This document shows, one piece after another, positions 1 through 4,862 of a DNA stretch of 22,638 bases. The stretch comes from a virus. Every line of letters starts with the position of its first letter. Position 1 is the stretch's first letter. The stretch is taken from IMG/VR virus record IMGVR_UViG_3300042197_001094, positions 1 through 22,638 of that record; one strand, 5' to 3'. Position numbers and translations under genes: made by a program. The notes under the pieces are model-generated. The model was not told where the DNA came from, searched no databases, and was given only the letters and a program-made list of their open reading frames with translations.

Positions 1-110
1 TGGATCGGGCGGGATTCGAACCCGCTGGGGCGATTGACTTCTCGCTGGCTCCCACGGCCCTCCCCGAGGGCAGTGCCGTCACAGTCACCTGGCCGCTGTG
101 CCGCCGATCC
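1..110 (-). tRNA. tRNA-like element, unusual 110-nt form, anticodon not assigned
   Basis: On the minus strand a perfect 7-bp acceptor stem (GGATCGG with CCGATCC), an A discriminator and a perfect T-arm (GCGGG, loop TTCGAAT, CCCGC) are visible. A D-arm-like stem CACAG/CTGTG encloses an 11-nt loop. The middle is abnormal: CGGC/GCCG encloses 16 nt instead of a 7-nt anticodon loop, and a long hairpin (TGGG..GCGA/TCGC..CCCA with a 5-nt bulge) sits where the variable arm should be. A loop containing CGG or GGG (proline-type) is possible, but I cannot fix the register. It is longer than any usual tRNA. It could be a functional odd phage tRNA, a decayed tRNA or a tRNA mimic. The window edge cuts directly after the discriminator. 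Confidence 0.5.
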
Positions 111-286
111 GTTGCCGTCTCTCCGGCTGTCACCCACTCTGCAATCTTATCCCGGGTTCGGGGGTGCGCTACGTGTGCAGCCACGCCAACGGTTACCGTG
201 ATAGCCGTTGATTCTGGCCTGTTTTTTCCCGGTCTCCCGGTAGGTCATGTCGAGACCATTCGCACGGCCAGACAGTCACATCCAAA
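111..286. other. intergenic spacer between the two tRNA-type elements
   Basis: No convincing gene is seen here. The spacer holds an imperfect 8-bp inverted repeat (188-195 with 202-209, one G-T pair) and a 6-bp inverted repeat GGTCTC/GAGACC (231-236 with 252-257, 15-nt loop). A 33-residue minus-strand open frame crosses it but has no ribosome binding site. The hairpins may be processing signals in a tRNA-bearing transcript. That role is inference. Confidence 0.3.
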
Positions 287-371
287 TGGGTAGGGCGGGA
301 TTTGAACCCGCAGGTTTAGCACGTGGCACCAGCTTTACAGGCTGGCCTCTTCACCATTCGAGCACCTACCC
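287..371 (-). tRNA. tRNA-Tyr(GUA)
   Basis: Read on the minus strand this is an 85-nt class II tRNA. It has a 7-bp acceptor stem GGGTAGG/CCTACCC with an A discriminator, a D-arm CTC/GAG, and an anticodon stem CCAGC/GCTGG with loop CTGTAAA. That loop gives U33, anticodon GUA and A37. A long variable arm follows, as expected for bacterial tRNA-Tyr, then a T-arm GCGGG-TTCAAAT-CCCGC. CCA is not encoded. It lies at the downstream end of the small-gene minus-strand operon and may share its transcript. A phage tRNA-Tyr could compensate for codon use or for host tRNA cleavage (inference). Confidence 0.93.
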
Positions 372-430
372 CCAAACGCCAGTCTCTGCACGGCCCTGGC
401 TGCCGTAGCGTGTGTTCCCGCAGAGTGGGG

Positions 431-628
431 TTAGTCAATCACCGTCCTGCTTTCGTCGACCTGCACAAGGCGAAAGTCCCAGAAAAGACCTAGTCGCGTT
501 TCGCGAAACACCGCCAATCGTCGCGCCGCCTTATCTCCATCCGTCCATGTCTCGACGTATCCCCACTCCTGTTTGTGCTTTGGTGTCTGCTCAATCAGAT
601 ACGACACCCGCCGCTCCGATTCGCTCAC
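431..628 (-). CDS. small hypothetical protein, last gene of the minus-strand small-gene operon
   Basis: The product is a 65-residue protein read from a GTG start. The GTG overlaps the upstream gene's stop in a GTGA arrangement, and GGAGGTG lies just upstream, which decides this start over a longer open frame reaching 682. The protein is charged, with several tryptophans and aromatics in its second half (YVETW, LGLFWDFRLV), suggesting a small folded soluble domain. There is no signal peptide, membrane segment or motif I recognise. It is the last coding gene before the tRNA genes, and no clear terminator follows. Confidence 0.65.
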   Translation of the reverse strand: MSESERRVSYLIEQTPKHKQEWGYVETWTDGDKAARRLAVFRETRLGLFWDFRLVQVDESRTVID

Positions 629-846
629 TCCACCACCTCCCGCGTCACAGTGTACAACGTGGTCTCGTGCACGATCCGCCACGCGACGATCAACTCATAG
701 ATTGCCTGCGATTTTTGAAGGGCTGCTCTCGCATCCTCCAGCGTGACGTGGCAGTAGTCCAAAGCCCACGGCTTCCAGCGATCGCCTTGACTCGCCTGGT
801 ACTCAATCAGCCATTCTTCCTCAGTATCCGTCTCTGGTTCCGCCAT
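625..846 (-). CDS. small acidic hypothetical protein
   Basis: The protein has 73 residues. It starts at an ATG that overlaps the preceding gene's stop as TGATG, with GGGGAGG upstream. The N-terminus is strongly acidic (MAEPETDTEEEW) and is followed by an aromatic-rich stretch and a likely helix (LEDARAALQKSQAIYELIVAW). The size and composition resemble the many small soluble proteins of phage early regions that bind or inhibit host proteins. I recognise no family. It is translationally coupled on both sides, upstream through TGATG and downstream through GTGA. Confidence 0.75.
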   Translation of the reverse strand: MAEPETDTEEEWLIEYQASQGDRWKPWALDYCHVTLEDARAALQKSQAIYELIVAWRIVHETTLYTVTREVVE

Positions 847-1001
847 CAATCATCCTCCCCGAACAGCGACAGCCCGACGTCATCCCGCTCGCGTTGCCGT
901 CTTTCGATCTCGTCCGCCCACTCCAGCAGCGTGCCAGCCAGCACAAGAGCGCCGGCCAGACAGACCACGCACGCCGAGGTAATCGCCAAGAATGTATTCA
1001 T
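846..1001 (-). CDS. small single-pass membrane protein
   Basis: This 51-residue protein has an excellent ribosome binding site (GGAGGG, 6 nt before the ATG), which strongly supports it although it is short. Residues 4-26 (FLAITSACVVCLAGALVLAGTLL) form one hydrophobic segment. A charged cytoplasmic-type tail rich in E, R and D follows (EWADEIERRQRERDD), probably helical. The topology suggests a signal anchor with the C-terminus either in the cytoplasm or outside. It could be an early membrane-active protein, for example for superinfection exclusion, or a lysis-accessory protein. Neither role can be shown from sequence. Its stop overlaps the next gene's start. Confidence 0.8.
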   Translation of the reverse strand: MNTFLAITSACVVCLAGALVLAGTLLEWADEIERRQRERDDVGLSLFGEDD

Positions 1002-1025
1002 GTTGCACCCTCCAAAATTGGTTTG

Positions 1026-1436
1026 TTATCCACACCACGAACATTGAGTTTTGCAGTAAGGACACCTGCGAAACTCTGCGGCTCTGTCGGGATTCAGGTT
1101 GTATGTGTCTGCGTATCCGTACGCCTCTGCGCGTCCGGAAAGTGTATGGTCAAACACGGAGTCCACCTTCCCCGATGGGTCCACCAAAATATGCCGAAAG
1201 CCCTCGACGTCGCCGTCCCATTCTCTGAAGACTCGCCAATCCTTGTGTGAACCCAGCTTACGGTACCCATTTTTCTCCAACCATGCCTGCGTACCGTGCT
1301 CATTACGCCCGACAATATGCAATTCGATGTTTCCATCAAGATTCACAATCGACTCAATCTCTCTGATCAAGTTGACATGATCGGACCCTTGGAATTGGAT
1401 GTAATCCCCGACCTTCCACTTCCTATCGTCCGCCAT
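1026..1436 (-). CDS. hypothetical protein with C-terminal cysteine cluster
   Basis: The 136-residue protein starts at the ATG of a repeated start cassette (TCGGGAGGGTGAGTGATG), with the SD 7 nt upstream. Residues 1-45 look like a small beta domain (WKVGDYIQF..REIESIV..GNIELHIVGRNE). The middle carries aromatic and charged segments. The last residues hold CPYC and CSWC, a compact zinc-ribbon-like or treble-clef-like four-cysteine cluster right at the C-terminus. I do not recognise the family. It is the largest protein of this operon. Metal binding is inferred from the cysteine spacing. It follows csrA after about 120 nt in which I find no convincing gene. Confidence 0.78.
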   Translation of the reverse strand: MADDRKWKVGDYIQFQGSDHVNLIREIESIVNLDGNIELHIVGRNEHGTQAWLEKNGYRKLGSHKDWRVFREWDGDVEGFRHILVDPSGKVDSVFDHTLSGRAEAYGYADTYNLNPDRAAEFRRCPYCKTQCSWCG

Positions 1437-1556
1437 CACTCACCCTCCCGAGGAACTTGGAAAACATGCCCTGCCGTCGATTCGATCCGGGCTCAGACCG
1501 TCGTATTTGTGCTGGCCGATTGCCACGCCAGCCCACCCACCAGCCCGCTCTGGGGC

Positions 1557-1730
1557 TCACTCACTCCGCCGTTGCACCTCGCCACGGTGGATCGTGCAAT
1601 CCCCCGGGGCATCCACACCGATCCGCACCTTGCCCGCTGACCCGAATGAGGCAACCATCACCGTGATTCGGTCACCACTTCCCGTGGTGATCTCGATTGT
1701 CTGGCCAACCTTTCGACCCAACACAAGCAT
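1557..1730 (-). CDS. csrA: CsrA/RsmA-family translational regulator
   Basis: The 57-residue protein matches CsrA along its whole length. It has the opening MLVLGRKVGQ (family: ML(I/V)LxRKxGE), the central KVRIGVDAPGD and the ending IHRGEVQRR (family: VxIxAPxx..xHRxE(I/V)). Leu4 and Arg49, equivalents of the RNA-contacting Leu4 and Arg44 of E. coli CsrA, are present. The beta1-beta2 loop carries about five extra residues (TTGSG). CsrA dimers bind GGA motifs in mRNA leaders and block or stabilise translation. Its own SD region contains two GGA triplets (CAGGGAGGAAAG), so autoregulation is possible. It starts 1 nt after the RHH gene's stop and so lies in the same operon. The frame stays open for 38 more codons beyond its TGA. 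Confidence 0.92.
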   Translation of the reverse strand: MLVLGRKVGQTIEITTGSGDRITVMVASFGSAGKVRIGVDAPGDCTIHRGEVQRRSE

Positions 1731-1731
1731 C

Positions 1732-1899
1732 TCACTTTCCTCCCTGAACTGCTTGGGCCAACGCCCGCTGTATCCACCATGTCATTGACCGGCCCTCCGC
1801 AGTTGCCAGCCGCTTGATCTCGGCATGCACCGCGCGAGGTACTCGCATGTAAATCGACTTGCCAGCAACTGGCGGGCGTCCCTGTTTCCGTTTGGCCAT
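1732..1899 (-). CDS. ribbon-helix-helix (CopG/Arc-like) DNA-binding protein
   Basis: A 55-residue basic protein. After a KRKQGRPP arm comes the pattern of a ribbon-helix-helix domain. The short beta strand is KSIYMRVP at residues 14-21. Helix A is RAVHAEIKRLATAEG at 22-36. Helix B is SMTWWIQRALAQAV at 38-51. Such proteins dimerise, insert the paired strand into the DNA major groove and act as repressors, often of their own operon. It overlaps the upstream gene's stop (TGATG) and sits directly before csrA, pairing a transcriptional with a translational regulator. An antitoxin role is conceivable, but no toxin partner is recognised next to it. Confidence 0.8.
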   Translation of the reverse strand: MAKRKQGRPPVAGKSIYMRVPRAVHAEIKRLATAEGRSMTWWIQRALAQAVQGGK

Positions 1900-2057
1900 C
1901 AGTCAAACACCAGTTCCTGAATCCGTTCTTCGACATTGAAATCGAGAACCTCATTGGCCTCGCTCACAGCAAAGTCGATCGCCTTGCGAATCTCGATCGC
2001 TGTCTTGTGAATCAACTCTTCCGCGACACGTCGCTGCTCAATCTGATCAACGTCCAT
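1899..2057 (-). CDS. small helical hypothetical protein
   Basis: A 52-residue protein whose start lies in the repeated cassette CTCGGGAGTGAGTGATG, with a TGATG overlap on the upstream stop. It is almost wholly predicted helix and strongly amphipathic (QIEQRRVAEELIHKTAIEIRK and EANEVLDFNVEERIQEL), with a charged surface. It is likely to oligomerise or to bind a partner helix. I recognise no family. Its stop overlaps the start of the RHH gene, so the two are probably made in fixed proportion. A small regulatory partner of the RHH protein is one possibility (inference). Confidence 0.75.
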   Translation of the reverse strand: MDVDQIEQRRVAEELIHKTAIEIRKAIDFAVSEANEVLDFNVEERIQELVFD

Positions 2058-2251
2058 CACTCACTCCCGAGGTTAGGCGACTTGGGCCACGTCTGGCGGA
2101 CCCGGCCCAGCAGACCCGACATGATGATGCTGACATACCACCAGTCCGGATACTGCCCACCATGTGACGCCTTGACCCTGTCACAGTTGGCTTCCCATTC
2201 CGCCTCGCTGCGGCTCGACTCCATCAACGCATACGCTGCCGCACTGTTCAT
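2057..2251 (-). CDS. small hypothetical protein
   Basis: The protein has 64 residues and starts at the ATG of a repeated cassette (TTGGGAGGGTGAGTGATG). The first half is a likely helix rich in Ala, Glu and Arg (YALMESSRSEAEWEANCDRVKA). The second holds the aromatic run YPDWWYVSIIM. It has no membrane segment long enough to be certain, and no recognised motif. It overlaps the neighbouring genes by TGATG on both sides, which makes coupled translation likely. Confidence 0.72.
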   Translation of the reverse strand: MNSAAAYALMESSRSEAEWEANCDRVKASHGGQYPDWWYVSIIMSGLLGRVRQTWPKSPNLGSE

Positions 2252-2469
2252 CACTCACCCTCCCAAGGAAAAACGGAAGTTGCCTCAAACACCGGTTCAA
2301 CCCCCTCGCCACCCGGGCCAGTGTAAAAGCCCTCCGAGTCGAACCAGTCCGCCCAGTTCAAACACTTGGCCTCGTACTCGTAGCCGTCACTTTCAACGAA
2401 ACACAGAAATTTCAGGCGGACCACTTCGTACGCTTTGCCTTCCACCAGCTTCACCGGTGCGGGTCCCAT
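2251..2469 (-). CDS. small acidic hypothetical protein
   Basis: The product is a 72-residue acidic protein. The start ATG lies in cassette CTCGGGAGTGAGTGATG, directly after a GC-rich stem-loop (2493-2515). The first half reads like a short beta-sheet domain (KLVEGKAYEVVRLKFLCFVESDGYEYEAKCLNW). The second half is rich in Gly and Glu. The opening VxLxxGKxYEVVRL resembles small SH3-like or OB-like folds, but this is only a visual impression. There is no signal peptide. Its stop overlaps the next start (TGATG). Confidence 0.72.
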   Translation of the reverse strand: MGPAPVKLVEGKAYEVVRLKFLCFVESDGYEYEAKCLNWADWFDSEGFYTGPGGEGVEPVFEATSVFPWEGE

Positions 2470-2492
2470 CACTCACTCCCGAGGTTAGAGAA

Positions 2493-2515
2493 GCCCCCCG
2501 GATCTCCCGAGGGGC
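2493..2515 (-). terminator. GC-rich stem-loop between two small genes
   Basis: The transcript strand reads GCCCC, a 13-nt loop, GGGGC and then TTCTCT, directly before the start cassette of the next gene. There is no U-tract, so it is not a classic intrinsic terminator. It is better seen as an attenuator, insulator or RNA processing site. A stem-loop at 5165-5187 on the other strand has the same tail (GGGGGGCTTC, then a pyrimidine-rich stretch, then SD). Confidence 0.45.
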
Positions 2516-2522
2516 AGGGCCA

Positions 2523-2780
2523 CTAGGCAACCGGCATCTCGCCAACACACCGCGACAGCCATTCCTTGCACACCGTATGCACCTCCCACTCTGACGCCAT
2601 CCAATCTGACCGGTTGCCATCGCAATCGAAGAACCGCAAGCGACCATTGTGCATCTCGATACTGACGCCGTAGGCCGACTGCCCAGCACAATAGGCCATT
2701 CCGACCTCCGCCGCCCTCTGCTCAATACGTTTCGCACACTCTTGCGCCACCAGCAGCAAGCTTTGGCTTATCTTTGCCAT
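2523..2780 (-). CDS. hypothetical protein, first gene of the minus-strand small-gene operon
   Basis: The 85-residue protein is taken from the ATG whose SD (GGGAG) lies 8 nt upstream. Two nearer upstream codons, ATG and GTG, are too close to the SD. Residues 1-27 form a helix (KISQSLLLVAQECAKRIEQRAAEVG). A compact beta-like part follows (YGVSIEMHNGRLRFFDCDGN), then a helix with cysteines (VHTVCKEWLSRCV). Four or five cysteines in a small protein may bind metal. I recognise no family. It leads the operon, so a promoter should lie in 2781-2960. The best candidate -10 is TAAAAT near 2837-2842, without a convincing -35. Confidence 0.72.
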   Translation of the reverse strand: MAKISQSLLLVAQECAKRIEQRAAEVGMAYCAGQSAYGVSIEMHNGRLRFFDCDGNRSDWMASEWEVHTVCKEWLSRCVGEMPVA

Positions 2781-3173
2781 CGTCATCACTCCCGAGTCTT
2801 GATCGCCACTCGCGTTTTGCGTTTGGCATGTGCGTATTTTACCTTCCGATCGATTCGCGTCTAGAGAAAACTAGAAAAATTATCCGGCTTTGTCCCAAGT
2901 CACTGCCACGCATAGACTTGCGTCGACAGATTTTCCAGTTTGCCGCTCGGTTTCCGCTCGCCCGATCGCTTTCGACTCGGGAAAACAAGGGTGGAATTGA
3001 CTTCGCGAATTCCGATGGATTGCGTCCAGTTCGGTTTTCCTAGCGTGAATCGCACCTCGTACCATCAACGTATGCTCCTCCTTCTGCCCTTACCCGCTGT
3101 CGCCTGGCTCGACCCCGCCTCTGCTGTGGCCGGGGTCGCGGTCGGTCTTGCCCTCGGGGTGGCGGTGCGACTG
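2781..3173. other. gene-poor divergent regulatory region, left part
   Basis: No protein gene is well supported here. The stretch separates minus-strand genes (left) from plus-strand elements (right). It contains a direct repeat CTAGAGAAAA/CTAGAAAAA near 2861-2880, two copies of TTCCGAT (2844-2850 and 3010-3016) and the perfect palindrome TTCGCGAA (3002-3009). TTCCGAT also sits just upstream of both plus-strand promoters at about 4.4 and 4.9 kb, so this region may carry operators for the same regulator. That is inference. Confidence 0.4.
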
Positions 3174-3200
3174 TTGACGCAGGGGCCGAGGGCGATATAA
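3072..3200 (+). CDS. possible small membrane protein
   Basis: An open frame for 42 residues, mostly hydrophobic (LLLLPLPAVAWL, then AVAGVAVGLALGVAVRLL), ending inside the -10 box of the following promoter. It would make one or two membrane segments with a short basic tail, as in small holins. No ribosome binding site precedes the ATG and no clear promoter is seen. Valine- and alanine-rich frames arise by chance in G+C-rich DNA, so I hold this call weakly. Confidence 0.22.
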   Translation: MLLLLPLPAVAWLDPASAVAGVAVGLALGVAVRLLTQGPRAI

Positions 3201-3201
3201 T
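3174..3201 (+). promoter_or_regulatory. near-consensus sigma70-type promoter of the small RNA
   Basis: TTGACG (-35, 3174-3179), a 16-nt spacer, then a perfect TATAAT (-10, 3196-3201). This is the strongest promoter match in the window. Transcription would start near 3208. No gene begins within 100 nt, but an intrinsic terminator ends at about 3304. Confidence 0.8.
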
Positions 3202-3207
3202 GCCCGC

Positions 3208-3306
3208 ATGCGACGAGGGTACTAGACTCGTCACACAGACCGAACATGCTTCAACCCGCTTGGACCTTCAGCCGCTAGTACCGGCGAGTCCCAGCGGGTT
3301 TTTTCA
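3208..3306 (+). ncRNA. predicted ~100-nt phage small RNA with complementary loops
   Basis: The element runs from a near-consensus promoter to a strong intrinsic terminator, and no real gene lies between. Hairpin 1 has the 6-bp stem GACGAG/CTCGTC (3212-3217 with 3227-3232) and a 9-nt loop. Hairpin 2 is the terminator, topped by GCCG/CGGC with loop CTAGTAC. Loop 1 contains GGTACTAG (3218-3225), the exact reverse complement of CTAGTACC at 3275-3282. A loop-loop (kissing) contact of 7-8 bp could therefore form inside the RNA or between two copies. A five-codon open frame (MRRGY) starts at 3209. I recognise no known RNA family. It may regulate phage or host mRNAs in trans, or be a structural or defence-evasion RNA. 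Confidence 0.65.
3253..3304 (+). terminator. intrinsic terminator of the small RNA
   Basis: AACCCGCT (3253-3260) pairs with AGCGGGTT (3293-3300). After one T-C mismatch, GGAC (3262-3265) pairs with GTCC (3288-3291). An inner 4-bp stem (3271-3274 with 3282-3285) closes loop CTAGTAC. Six T residues follow from 3299. This is the clearest rho-independent terminator in the window. Confidence 0.85.
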
Positions 3307-3685
3307 TGTACGGCAGACATAGCCAATGTGGCACCCGTCGCGACAGCGGTAGACCTGCGGGTCATGTCGTCACAGTACCGTCGGCTGTGAGCAATCGACG
3401 AGTAGGGCTTGTGGGAACTTCCAGCGGTGACTTCCACCCACCGGTGATCGGGGCTGTCTCGGTTGCTGTGCCCGGCGTGTGAAGCGTGCTGCGTTATCGA
3501 AGTGGCACGGATCGGAGACGCCTACAAGAAATAGCCGGTCTCACGCAAAACGCCATACGTCCGGGACGGTCGGCAGACTGCGGTGATTTCCAGATTTGAC
3601 CCTCTTTCCGGGGGTTTGTCTGGAAGTCACTGTTTCACCACCATCCGAACAATCGGCAGGAGCCTTTACCAGAGGAGATGACACG
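3307..3685 (+). other. leader region of the plus-strand operon with a long stem-loop
   Basis: I find no supported gene here. Just before the first plus-strand gene lies a hairpin. TTCCAGA (3588-3594) pairs with TCTGGAA (3619-3625), and an inner ACCC (3599-3602) pairs with GGGT (3612-3615). It probably lies in the mRNA leader and may affect stability or translation. No good -35/-10 pair is visible upstream, so the promoter of the first plus-strand genes remains unknown. Confidence 0.4.
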
Positions 3686-3919
3686 ATGACACCCCTGACC
3701 ATGACCGCCTTGACCGAGGCCTGGAAGAACATCACCCGAATCCCGGTGGAGCGTATCCGGTCTGATGGCAGCCACAGTGCCTACTATGGATTTCCAGCGA
3801 CCATTCAGCGACTCGAACACGGCTACGTCTCGATCACACTGGCCCACTGGAATGAGGACGGCCCGACCGTTATGTACCGCCTCATTGGCGACGGGGAAAC
3901 GCTGGAGCCTGTGCAATGA
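3686..3919 (+). CDS. small hypothetical protein, first gene of the plus-strand operon
   Basis: The product has 77 residues. The ATG is chosen because AGAGGAG lies 8 nt upstream; the frame is open further 5' but without an SD. After a helix (MTALTEAWKNI), the protein is rich in beta-type segments (AYYGFPATIQRLEHGYVSITLAHW..PTVMYRLIGDG). No membrane segment or known motif is seen. Its stop overlaps the next start (ATGA). With the next two genes it forms a coupled trio of small soluble proteins of similar size and similar MT-x-L-start style. Confidence 0.78.
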   Translation: MTPLTMTALTEAWKNITRIPVERIRSDGSHSAYYGFPATIQRLEHGYVSITLAHWNEDGPTVMYRLIGDGETLEPVQ

Positions 3920-4128
3920 CCCTGCGCGAACTCCGTGACATGATTGCAAACCGCCAGCCCCTGATAAGCCGAATTGGGGAACCATACGAAGTCGTTCCCT
4001 ACGACTACACTCAGTATCGTGGACGGGTCGCCATTCACTGCACCAGCCCGGATGGTGGCTTCGATACGATCATTATGACCGCCGATCCCTCCCCCACCAA
4101 TGACCCCCTGGACGCCGAACTCCGATGA
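3916..4128 (+). CDS. small hypothetical protein
   Basis: A 70-residue protein coupled by ATGA overlaps to both neighbours. It opens MTLRELRDMIANRQPL, a likely helix. Beta-like segments follow (YEVVPYDYTQYRGRVAIHCTSPDGGFDTIIMTA), and the tail is rich in proline and aspartate. The opening and the alternation of helix then strands resemble the next gene (MTFTELTAAMW...), so they may be distant paralogues. There is no catalytic or metal-binding pattern I can name. Confidence 0.75.
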   Translation: MTLRELRDMIANRQPLISRIGEPYEVVPYDYTQYRGRVAIHCTSPDGGFDTIIMTADPSPTNDPLDAELR

Positions 4129-4334
4129 CCTTCACCGAACTCACCGCCGCCATGTGGCACCAAACACGCATCGAGATAGGTACTGTCTGCGGTAATCCCG
4201 TGTGCGGGGTGCCGATCACGGTAGACCGTCGCGAATCGGACGATACAGGCATCTATTGGCGTGTGCACTATCGCACCGACCGCGACACAGTAGCCAGTCT
4301 GCTGGTGATGATCGACTCGTTCGATTCCCACTGA
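4125..4334 (+). CDS. small hypothetical protein
   Basis: This 69-residue protein is translated from an ATG overlapping the upstream stop (ATGA). It starts MTFTELTAAMWHQ and then reads as beta strands (IEIGTVCGNPVCGVPITVDRR, GIYWRVHYRTDRD, VASLLVMID). Two cysteines spaced CGNPVC could bind metal but are not part of a fuller motif. It ends the first plus-strand transcription unit. The next gene has its own promoter about 60 nt downstream. Confidence 0.72.
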   Translation: MTFTELTAAMWHQTRIEIGTVCGNPVCGVPITVDRRESDDTGIYWRVHYRTDRDTVASLLVMIDSFDSH

Positions 4335-4375
4335 ACGCCCGTTAACCTTTTTGCTGGTCCCGACAAAATGCAAAA

Positions 4376-4420
4376 TTCTTCCGATTCTCTCTTGCAATTG
4401 TTTCCGCATGCCGATATATT
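4376..4420 (+). promoter_or_regulatory. promoter P1 with shared operator-like elements
   Basis: -35 TTGCAA (4392-4397), a 17-nt spacer and -10 TATATT (4415-4420). The element TTCTTCCGATT (4376-4386) lies 5 nt before the -35. The spacer and -10 hold TTCCGCATGCCGATATA (4402-4418). Both elements recur at identical spacing in P2 at 4854-4898. Conserved spacer sequence is not required by sigma factor, so a repressor or activator site is likely. GCATGC forms a palindromic centre. Confidence 0.78.
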
Positions 4421-4471
4421 TCTGACATGCAACGCGACTGACGCGAAGCGAAACCAACCGGGAGACGAGTG

Positions 4472-4807
4472 ATGACGACTGCCGCCCACAAGTGCTGTAA
4501 GTGCAACGGAACCGGACACATCGCCAAGTTCGACTGGATTCTTGGTGGCCGCTGTTTCGCCTGCAACGCCACCGGAACCGCAACATACGCCCCGGTCAAT
4601 CCCGAGATTCAAGCCAAGCAGGTCACCGAAGAAGATTGCAAGCGACACGCTTGGGTGATGGCCGCGTCGGCCTCTCAGATTGCCAGCCTGACCAAGGCAC
4701 AGCGGGAGCGGATGTATTGGTGGATTTGCGAGAACGACGCTGTCTGGCCCCAGATGTGGAAGAAATACGTGGCCCACTGCGGGGACGGGCAAGAGTTCCG
4801 AAACTGA
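4472..4807 (+). CDS. protein with DnaJ-type CxxCxGxG zinc-binding repeats
   Basis: The protein has 111 residues. Its ATG is preceded by GGGAG at 7 nt; a GTG three bases earlier is less well placed. Residues 9-16 (CKCNGTGH) and 27-34 (CFACNATG) form two copies of the CxxCxGxG pattern, or close to it, known from the DnaJ/Hsp40 zinc centre, where such pairs bind one zinc and act in protein or nucleic-acid contact. The rest is helical and tryptophan-rich (LTKAQRERMYWWICENDAVWPQMWKKYV). The true J-domain is absent, so this is not DnaJ itself. It has its own promoter (P1) and is followed by a stem-loop, so it is a self-contained expression cassette. Confidence 0.82.
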   Translation: MTTAAHKCCKCNGTGHIAKFDWILGGRCFACNATGTATYAPVNPEIQAKQVTEEDCKRHAWVMAASASQIASLTKAQRERMYWWICENDAVWPQMWKKYVAHCGDGQEFRN

Positions 4808-4821
4808 CACCACCCGCCAGA

Positions 4822-4862
4822 CCCCCGGGAATCGGCCCGGGGGACTTCGGAATTTCTTCCGA
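4822..4862 (+). repeat. stem-loop plus TCGGAA/TTCCGA inverted repeat (cassette copy 1)
   Basis: Perfect 8-bp stem CCCCCGGG/CCCGGGGG (4822-4829 with 4836-4843, loop AATCGG). A second hairpin, TCGGAA/TTCCGA (4847-4852 with 4857-4862), follows directly. A close relative stands at 5412-5454. There is no U-tract. It may terminate or insulate the upstream cassette, while the second repeat may be an operator, because it overlaps the conserved TTCTTCCGATT element of P2. Confidence 0.65.

Larger units (their letters stand above)
1434..2488 (-). repeat. four near-identical start cassettes (SD plus start)
   Basis: Four genes start with almost the same sequence, CTCGGGAG(GG)TGAGTGATG on the minus strand, at about 1434-1454, 2055-2074, 2249-2268 and 2467-2486. 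The second and fourth also share an AAC/TAAC before it. In three of the four the TGA stop of the gene before overlaps the ATG. The repeat goes beyond what SD pairing requires and includes the mini-palindrome CTCGGGAG. Mycobacteriophages carry comparable start-associated sequences. It could mark gene-shuffling joints or be a shared target of a translational regulator. Confidence 0.75.

Noticed and set aside
1-371. tRNA-based attachment site with integrase
   Set aside because: No integrase gene or duplicated tRNA end is visible, and the tRNA genes may simply be phage tRNAs.
1423-1560. 45-residue frame from GTG overlapping the csrA stop
   Set aside because: It is Arg- and Trp-rich, runs past the next gene's start, and shows no protein-like pattern.
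3208-3306. Small RNA as a CsrB-like sponge for the phage CsrA
   Set aside because: Only one GGA is present and it lies in a paired stem, while CsrB-type RNAs carry many GGA motifs in hairpin loops.
3065-3437. Minus-strand open frames (3065-3247 and 3231-3437) across the small RNA
   Set aside because: No SD, low-complexity composition, and direct conflict with the promoter and terminator on the plus strand.
3486-3599. 37-residue plus-strand frame from GTG with a stretch resembling a phage repressor helix (RRRLQEIAGLTQNAI)
   Set aside because: No ribosome binding site, too short for an XRE domain, and the resemblance ends after about 15 residues.
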